A DNA stretch of 7,771 bases, from NCBI GenBank assembly GCA_003661905.1, contig QMXA01000043.1, positions 1 to 7,771 on the forward strand, read 5' to 3'. The stretch's first letter is position 1. The number at the start of each line of letters is the position of its first letter. Source of the stretch: Thermoprotei archaeon. GTDB lineage: Archaea > Thermoproteota > Thermoprotei_A > Sulfolobales > Ignisphaeraceae. Positions 4,696 through 7,771 of this stretch are shown one piece after another. A model generated the notes under the pieces. That model saw only the letters and a list, made by a program, of their open reading frames with translations. It was not told the DNA's origin and ran no database searches. Both the position numbers and the translations under genes were made by a program.

Positions 4696-4959
4696 ATGAG
4701 TGAGGTCAAGATATATAGGATATATGGGTTTGCACTATTCAGTCATGATAAGCTGCCTGAATGGAGGAAGTTTGTAGTAGAAATAAGAGCTATTAAAAAG
4801 GAGCATGCACTTGAGAAACTATATTCAGAATTTGGAAGTAGACATAAGCTGAAAAGAAGCCATATAAAAATTGTGAAGATAGAAGAAATAAGTCCTGAAG
4901 AAGCTATGAGTAGGTACGTAAAAACTCTATCAGAAATTACTGGGTGGTCTTATGAGTAG
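4696..4959 (+). CDS. rplX: 50S ribosomal protein eL20 (L18a/LX)
   Basis: The 87-residue protein matches archaeal LX/L18a, a half-length relative of eukaryotic eL20 that binds the large subunit near 5S rRNA. Family positions are visible in KIYRIYGFALFSHDKLPEWR, KFVVEIRAIKKEHALEKLYS, and FGSRHKLKRSHIKIVKIEEI followed by SPEEA. ATG 4696 comes one base after the aIF6 stop, so translation is probably coupled. The 3' end overlaps the prefoldin start by eight bases. Confidence 0.95.
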   Translation: MSEVKIYRIYGFALFSHDKLPEWRKFVVEIRAIKKEHALEKLYSEFGSRHKLKRSHIKIVKIEEISPEEAMSRYVKTLSEITGWSYE

Positions 4960-5386
4960 TGAAGCTAAGATATCTATTCAAGAATTAGCTATTTATATGA
5001 GCCAACTCGAAGATTACATAAGGAGGTTACAAGATCGTGTTTCAGCAGTTGCTACTGAGATAGAAGAGGTAAGATTATCGCGTAGAACCCTTGAGGAACT
5101 TAGCTCACTTAAATCAGAGAGTGAAGCATTCATAGCTCTTGATAGAAGAGGTCATGTCTTCACTATGTGTATTTTGACAAAACCTCAGACTGTGATAACA
5201 CATATAGGTACTGATTACTATGCAGAGTTGCCAATAGATAAGGCAGTTTCAATACTTCTAAGTAAGGAACGAGACTTGACTCTCTCATTACAAGCTCTTC
5301 AAGCTGAGTTACGTAAAGCAGCTAAAATATACGAAGATGTACAAAATAAATTAGCAGCACTTGCAGCACAACAGCAGAGGAAGTAA
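4952..5386 (+). CDS. pfdA: Prefoldin alpha subunit
   Basis: The 144-residue protein is archaeal prefoldin alpha, two copies of which join four beta subunits to form a jellyfish-shaped holdase that passes unfolded proteins to the thermosome. Two coiled coils (about residues 8-60 and 100-140) flank the beta-hairpin segment AFIALDRRGHVFTMCILTK and VITHIGTDYYAELPIDKAVS, which forms the double beta-barrel hub. The Ala/Gln-rich end (KLAALAAQQQRK) is typical of the C-terminal helix tip. The ATG at 4952 overlaps the eL20 stop by eight bases in another frame. Its place between ribosomal and secretion genes fits a role in nascent-chain handling. A 42-bp gap follows before ftsY. Confidence 0.95.
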   Translation: MSSEAKISIQELAIYMSQLEDYIRRLQDRVSAVATEIEEVRLSRRTLEELSSLKSESEAFIALDRRGHVFTMCILTKPQTVITHIGTDYYAELPIDKAVSILLSKERDLTLSLQALQAELRKAAKIYEDVQNKLAALAAQQQRK

Positions 5387-5428
5387 TTAACTAGGTGTAG
5401 TACTTGTTTCACATCACTTAAGAACGTA

Positions 5429-6322
5429 TTGAAAGATGTTACATCTAAGTTAGCCGAAGCTATAGGAAAGAGAGAACTAAGTGATAAAGAACTCGGAGAA
5501 TTAAGTGAGGAGATAATTTTACAACTTGTAGAAGCTGATGTAGCATTTGAAGTTGCTGAACTTATAGCTAATAAGGTTTTAGAGGAGTTAAAGAATACGA
5601 AAGTTCCAAGATTCTCAAGTCCTAAATCCATAGTGCAAGGAGTTGTTAGAAAGGTTTTACTTGAAATACTTAGAAAAGGAATATTTGATCGTGACATAGT
5701 TAAGGAGATAAAGTCAAAGGAGAAACACCCATATGTTATAGTATTTATGGGTGTAAATGGTGTAGGAAAGACAACAACAATTGCTAAAATAGCAAGACTC
5801 TTAATGAAGCATAGGCTTAAGCCACTAGTTATAGCAGCTGATACCTTTAGAGCTGGTGCACAAGAACAACTTGAAATACATGCAAAGAGAGTTAAAGCTA
5901 GTTTCTTTAAGGGCAAGTATGGTGCTGACCCTGGTGCTATTGTTCACGATGCATTAGTTCATGCAAAGAAAACGGGATATAATGTAGCATTAATAGATAC
6001 TGCTGGTAGAATGCATACTGACTCTGATCTCATGAATGAACTTAGAAAAGTTGTGAGAGTAGCAAAACCAGATATGAAATTACTAGTACTAGATGCATTA
6101 ACAGGGAATGATGCAATAGAGCAAGCAAGGACATTCGAAAAAATAGTAGGTGTAGATGCTGTTATTCTGACTAAAATAGATGCAGATGCTTCAGGAGGTC
6201 CTGCTCTGACAATAATAACAACTATTGAAAAACCCATAGCATTTATTGGAACAGGACAGGGTTATGATGATCTAGAACCATATGATCCATATAAATTATT
6301 AAATTGTATACTAAGGGAGTAA
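5429..6322 (+). CDS. ftsY: Signal recognition particle receptor FtsY
   Basis: The protein has an N-terminal helical N domain (about 1-95) followed by a complete SRP-type GTPase G domain. The motifs are P-loop GVNGVGKT (108-115), DTFRAGAQEQLE (138-149), DTAGR (190-194), TKID (248-251) and the FtsY-type closing loop GTGQGYDDLEPYDP (274-287). It pairs with SRP54 at the membrane to hand ribosome-nascent-chain complexes to the SecYE channel. DTFRAGAQEQLE and GQGYDDLEP point to FtsY rather than SRP54, and there is no methionine-rich M domain. The start is uncertain: TTG 5429 is the only ATG/GTG/TTG in frame after the upstream stop (5384-5386), and no ribosome binding site is close. The frame stays open through ...FTSLKNVLKDV, which looks like the usual FtsY N-terminal helix, so the true protein may be slightly longer. 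It lacks the long acidic bacterial A domain, as is normal for archaea. Confidence 0.94.
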   Translation: MKDVTSKLAEAIGKRELSDKELGELSEEIILQLVEADVAFEVAELIANKVLEELKNTKVPRFSSPKSIVQGVVRKVLLEILRKGIFDRDIVKEIKSKEKHPYVIVFMGVNGVGKTTTIAKIARLLMKHRLKPLVIAADTFRAGAQEQLEIHAKRVKASFFKGKYGADPGAIVHDALVHAKKTGYNVALIDTAGRMHTDSDLMNELRKVVRVAKPDMKLLVLDALTGNDAIEQARTFEKIVGVDAVILTKIDADASGGPALTIITTIEKPIAFIGTGQGYDDLEPYDPYKLLNCILRE

Positions 6323-6394
6323 ACACTCTAGAGAGAAAGTTAATTAAGTTCACTTACATGCGTGAGGATTGAGCAGAGAGTAGAGGCATAGTAG

Positions 6395-6577
6395 GTGGTA
6401 AGATTGAGATTAGAGGATATAGTAAGGGGCGTTAGGAAAGTACTTATATATGTTAGAAAGCCTGATAAAGAGGAGTATGCTCATATGCTTAAAATAACCT
6501 TACTCGGATTAGCAATAGCAGGTTCTATAGGTCTTGTAATATCTATAGCTCTAGGTTACTTAGTACAGTTAAGGTGA
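6395..6577 (+). CDS. secE: Preprotein translocase subunit SecE (Sec61 gamma)
   Basis: The 60-residue protein has the SecE/Sec61-gamma layout: an N-terminal amphipathic helix, the conserved hinge VRKPDKEEY (20-28), then a single membrane helix (about 32-57) with the C-terminus outside. It clamps the SecY channel and is essential for protein export. The start is either GTG 6395 (with GAGG 6383-6386 upstream) or TTG 6404 (with AGGTGGT 6393-6399 four bases upstream), and the difference is only three residues. The preceding 72-bp gap contains an AT-rich stretch (AAAGTTAATTAAG, near 6337-6349) that might be an internal promoter. The stop overlaps GTG 6574 of the next frame. The ftsY-secE-spt5-uL11 order is typical of archaea. 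Confidence 0.93.
   Translation: MVRLRLEDIVRGVRKVLIYVRKPDKEEYAHMLKITLLGLAIAGSIGLVISIALGYLVQLR
6572..6577 (+). promoter_or_regulatory. Ribosome binding site that favours ATG 6583 for Spt5
   Basis: AGGTGA straddles the secE stop codon and lies five bases before ATG 6583. It includes GTG 6574, so it could not bind ribosomes for that codon. Confidence 0.7.
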
Positions 6578-6582
6578 AGGGA

Positions 6583-7053
6583 ATGAGTTCTGAAGCTACA
6601 AAGTTTTTTGCAATAAGAACTACTGCTAGACAGGAAGTCAATGTAGCATTGATGATCGAACTTGTTGCAGAATCTAGGAGAAAAGATGTAGGTGAAGAGG
6701 AGATATACTCAGTAATCGTACCTCCAGGTATAAAGGGCTATATAATACTAGAGGCGCCAGGTCTTCATGCAGTTTATAATGTTATAAGGGGATTGAAGCA
6801 TATTAAAGGAAGAGCTTCAGGTGCTTTGAAGTGGGAAGATGTAGAGAGATTTGTTGTACCTAAACCTGTTATAGAGATTATTAAAGAAGGTGACATAGTT
6901 GAAATAGTAGCAGGACCTTTCAGAGGTTTACAAGCAAAGATAGTAACCATAGATAAAGAAAAGAACGAAGTTGTACTAAACATTTTAGAGGCAGCTTACC
7001 CATTGCAAATTACAGTTCCAGCAGATTACATAAGACCAGCTAAGAGGGGTTAG
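6583..7053 (+). CDS. spt5: Transcription elongation factor Spt5 (archaeal NusG)
   Basis: The 156-residue protein has an NGN domain (about residues 5-87: FFAIRTTARQEVNVALMIEL, then YSVIVPPGIKGYIILEAPGL) and a single KOW domain (about 103-137: EGDIVEIVAGPFRGLQAKIV). With Spt4 it bridges the RNA polymerase clamp, raises processivity and can link polymerase to ribosomes. GTG 6574 is also in frame and overlaps the secE stop. ATG 6583 is preferred because AGGTGA (6572-6577) lies five bases in front of it. The stop is two bases before uL11, so coupled expression is likely. No unusual residues are visible. Confidence 0.96.
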   Translation: MSSEATKFFAIRTTARQEVNVALMIELVAESRRKDVGEEEIYSVIVPPGIKGYIILEAPGLHAVYNVIRGLKHIKGRASGALKWEDVERFVVPKPVIEIIKEGDIVEIVAGPFRGLQAKIVTIDKEKNEVVLNILEAAYPLQITVPADYIRPAKRG

Positions 7054-7055
7054 AA

Positions 7056-7565
7056 ATGAGCAGGGAAAAAGTAGTAAGAGTTCAAATAGAGGCCGGAAAA
7101 GCGACAACATCCCCTCCCTTAGGACCAGCATTGGCAGATTTAGGACTTAATGTATCTGAAGTTATTCAAAAAATAAATGAAATTACTAAACCTCTAGAAG
7201 GACATATAGTGACAGTTAAAATAGTTGTTGATCTCGCAACCAAGGAGTATAAAATAGATGTAAAGCTACCAACTACTACTAGTTTGCTTCTCAAAGCTGT
7301 TGGAGCTGATAGACCAACTGGTAATCCAGCTCAGCAAAAATTAGGTAATGTATCGCTTGAGAAAATAATTGAAATAGCTCTTTTGAAGAAAAAAGAATTA
7401 ACAGCAAAATCACTAAAGGGTGCTGTTAAGACTATTCTAGGATCTGCTCATACTCTAGGCATATTAGTTGATGGAAAAGAGCCTAAACAACTAATTAAGG
7501 AAATAGATGAAGGACTTTATAACGATGTATTACTTAAATACGAGGAGAAGTGGAGGCAAAATTAG
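7056..7565 (+). CDS. rpl11: 50S ribosomal protein uL11
   Basis: The 169-residue protein is uL11 of the stalk base, which with uL10/P1 recruits the translational GTPases. The N-terminal domain shows the proline-rich KATTSPPLGPALADLGLNVS (residues 15-34); LADLGLN replaces the commoner LGPLGLN. The C-terminal 23S rRNA-binding domain shows LEKIIEIALLKKKELTAKSL and GAVKTILGSAHTLGILVDGK, with conserved helix and Gly positions, followed by the archaeal C-terminal extension. ATG 7056 lies two bases after the Spt5 stop, with GAGGGGT upstream. uL1 follows after 20 bp, giving the classic uL11-uL1 pair. Confidence 0.97.
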   Translation: MSREKVVRVQIEAGKATTSPPLGPALADLGLNVSEVIQKINEITKPLEGHIVTVKIVVDLATKEYKIDVKLPTTTSLLLKAVGADRPTGNPAQQKLGNVSLEKIIEIALLKKKELTAKSLKGAVKTILGSAHTLGILVDGKEPKQLIKEIDEGLYNDVLLKYEEKWRQN

Positions 7566-7585
7566 GCAAATAGAGGTGATTAGGG

Positions 7586-7771
7586 ATGAGCTCCGTAGAG
7601 GCTCTTAGAAATAAGTTAAAAGATGCTATAGAACAAGCCATAGCTTCGAGTAGGAAAAGAAAGTTTAAACAAAGTGTAGAATTAATTGTAGTTTTTAAAG
7701 ATGCTAATCCTAAAGCGCCGGAATTTAAATTTAGAGATGCAATATACATGCCTAAAGGATTAGGCAAACCA
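7586..7771 (+). CDS. rpl1: 50S ribosomal protein uL1 (N-terminal part, cut by window end)
   Basis: Sixty-two codons are present up to the window edge. They begin MSSVEALRNKLKDAIEQAI and continue with SRKRKFKQSVELIVVFKDAN, then PKAPEFKFRDAIYMPKGLGK, which matches the N-terminal domain of archaeal uL1. This protein forms the mobile L1 stalk at the ribosomal E site. In archaea it is also known to repress its own operon by binding an mRNA structure that mimics its rRNA site. GAGGTGAT (7573-7580) lies five bases before ATG 7586 and supports the start. No clear L1-binding mimic was recognised in the 20-bp spacer or early codons by eye. Confidence 0.95.
   Translation, partial: MSSVEALRNKLKDAIEQAIASSRKRKFKQSVELIVVFKDANPKAPEFKFRDAIYMPKGLGKP

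Noticed and set aside
5299..5916. 205-codon minus-strand open frame opposite prefoldin and ftsY
   Set aside because: Its Ser/Ala/Leu-rich composition is the complement of conserved FtsY and prefoldin codons; both sense genes are certain.
1..7771. CRISPR arrays, insertion sequences, defence or toxin-antitoxin modules
   Set aside because: No regularly spaced repeats, transposase motifs or paired small toxin-like genes were found; outside the left 1.3 kb, nearly all sequence belongs to core genes.

Overview
The window looks like chromosomal DNA from a hyperthermophilic crenarchaeon, most likely Desulfurococcales-like. The DNA is AT-rich, with heavy use of AGA/AGG for arginine. The ribosomal proteins (eS19, eL39, eL31, eL20, uL11, uL1) are archaeal/eukaryotic types, translation starts are preceded by GGTGA-type ribosome binding sites, TATA boxes are archaeal, and an intron splits the variable loop of a tRNA gene. 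The species cannot be fixed from sequence alone. The gene order matches the conserved crenarchaeal translation/secretion cluster.

Left part (1-1300): a truncated minus-strand gene with a ParB/Srx fold, resembling the free L-serine kinase SerK. After a 218-bp spacer comes a plus-strand gene for an unrecognised four-helix membrane protein. It runs 22 bases into the 3' end of a minus-strand tRNA-Glu(CTC) gene. That tRNA carries a 24-nt intron between positions 45 and 46, with a clear bulge-helix-bulge. The spacer between the tRNA and nep1 holds a long imperfect inverted repeat that contains the tRNA TATA box.

Middle (1297-2641): nep1 (16S rRNA pseudouridine N1-methyltransferase) on the minus strand diverges across only 15 bp from rnp4 (RNase P protein 4), which is followed by a YhbY/CRM RNA-binding protein.

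Right part (2691-7771): a dense, co-directional run follows: eS19, PDCD5-like protein, eL39 (a 52-residue gene starting with TTG), eL31, aIF6, eL20/LX, prefoldin alpha, FtsY, SecE, Spt5/NusG, uL11 and the first 62 codons of uL1. Most gaps are 0-15 bp or overlaps. Larger gaps precede eS19 (49 bp, with a TATA box), FtsY (42 bp) and SecE (72 bp).

Together the genes cover rRNA and tRNA maturation, large-subunit assembly and anti-association (aIF6), chaperoning (prefoldin), co-translational targeting (FtsY, SecE) and transcription elongation (Spt5). Most of the window is ordinary conserved core genome. The points worth a second look are the tRNA intron, the inverted repeat at the tRNA promoter, the unknown membrane protein overlapping the tRNA, and several uncertain start codons.
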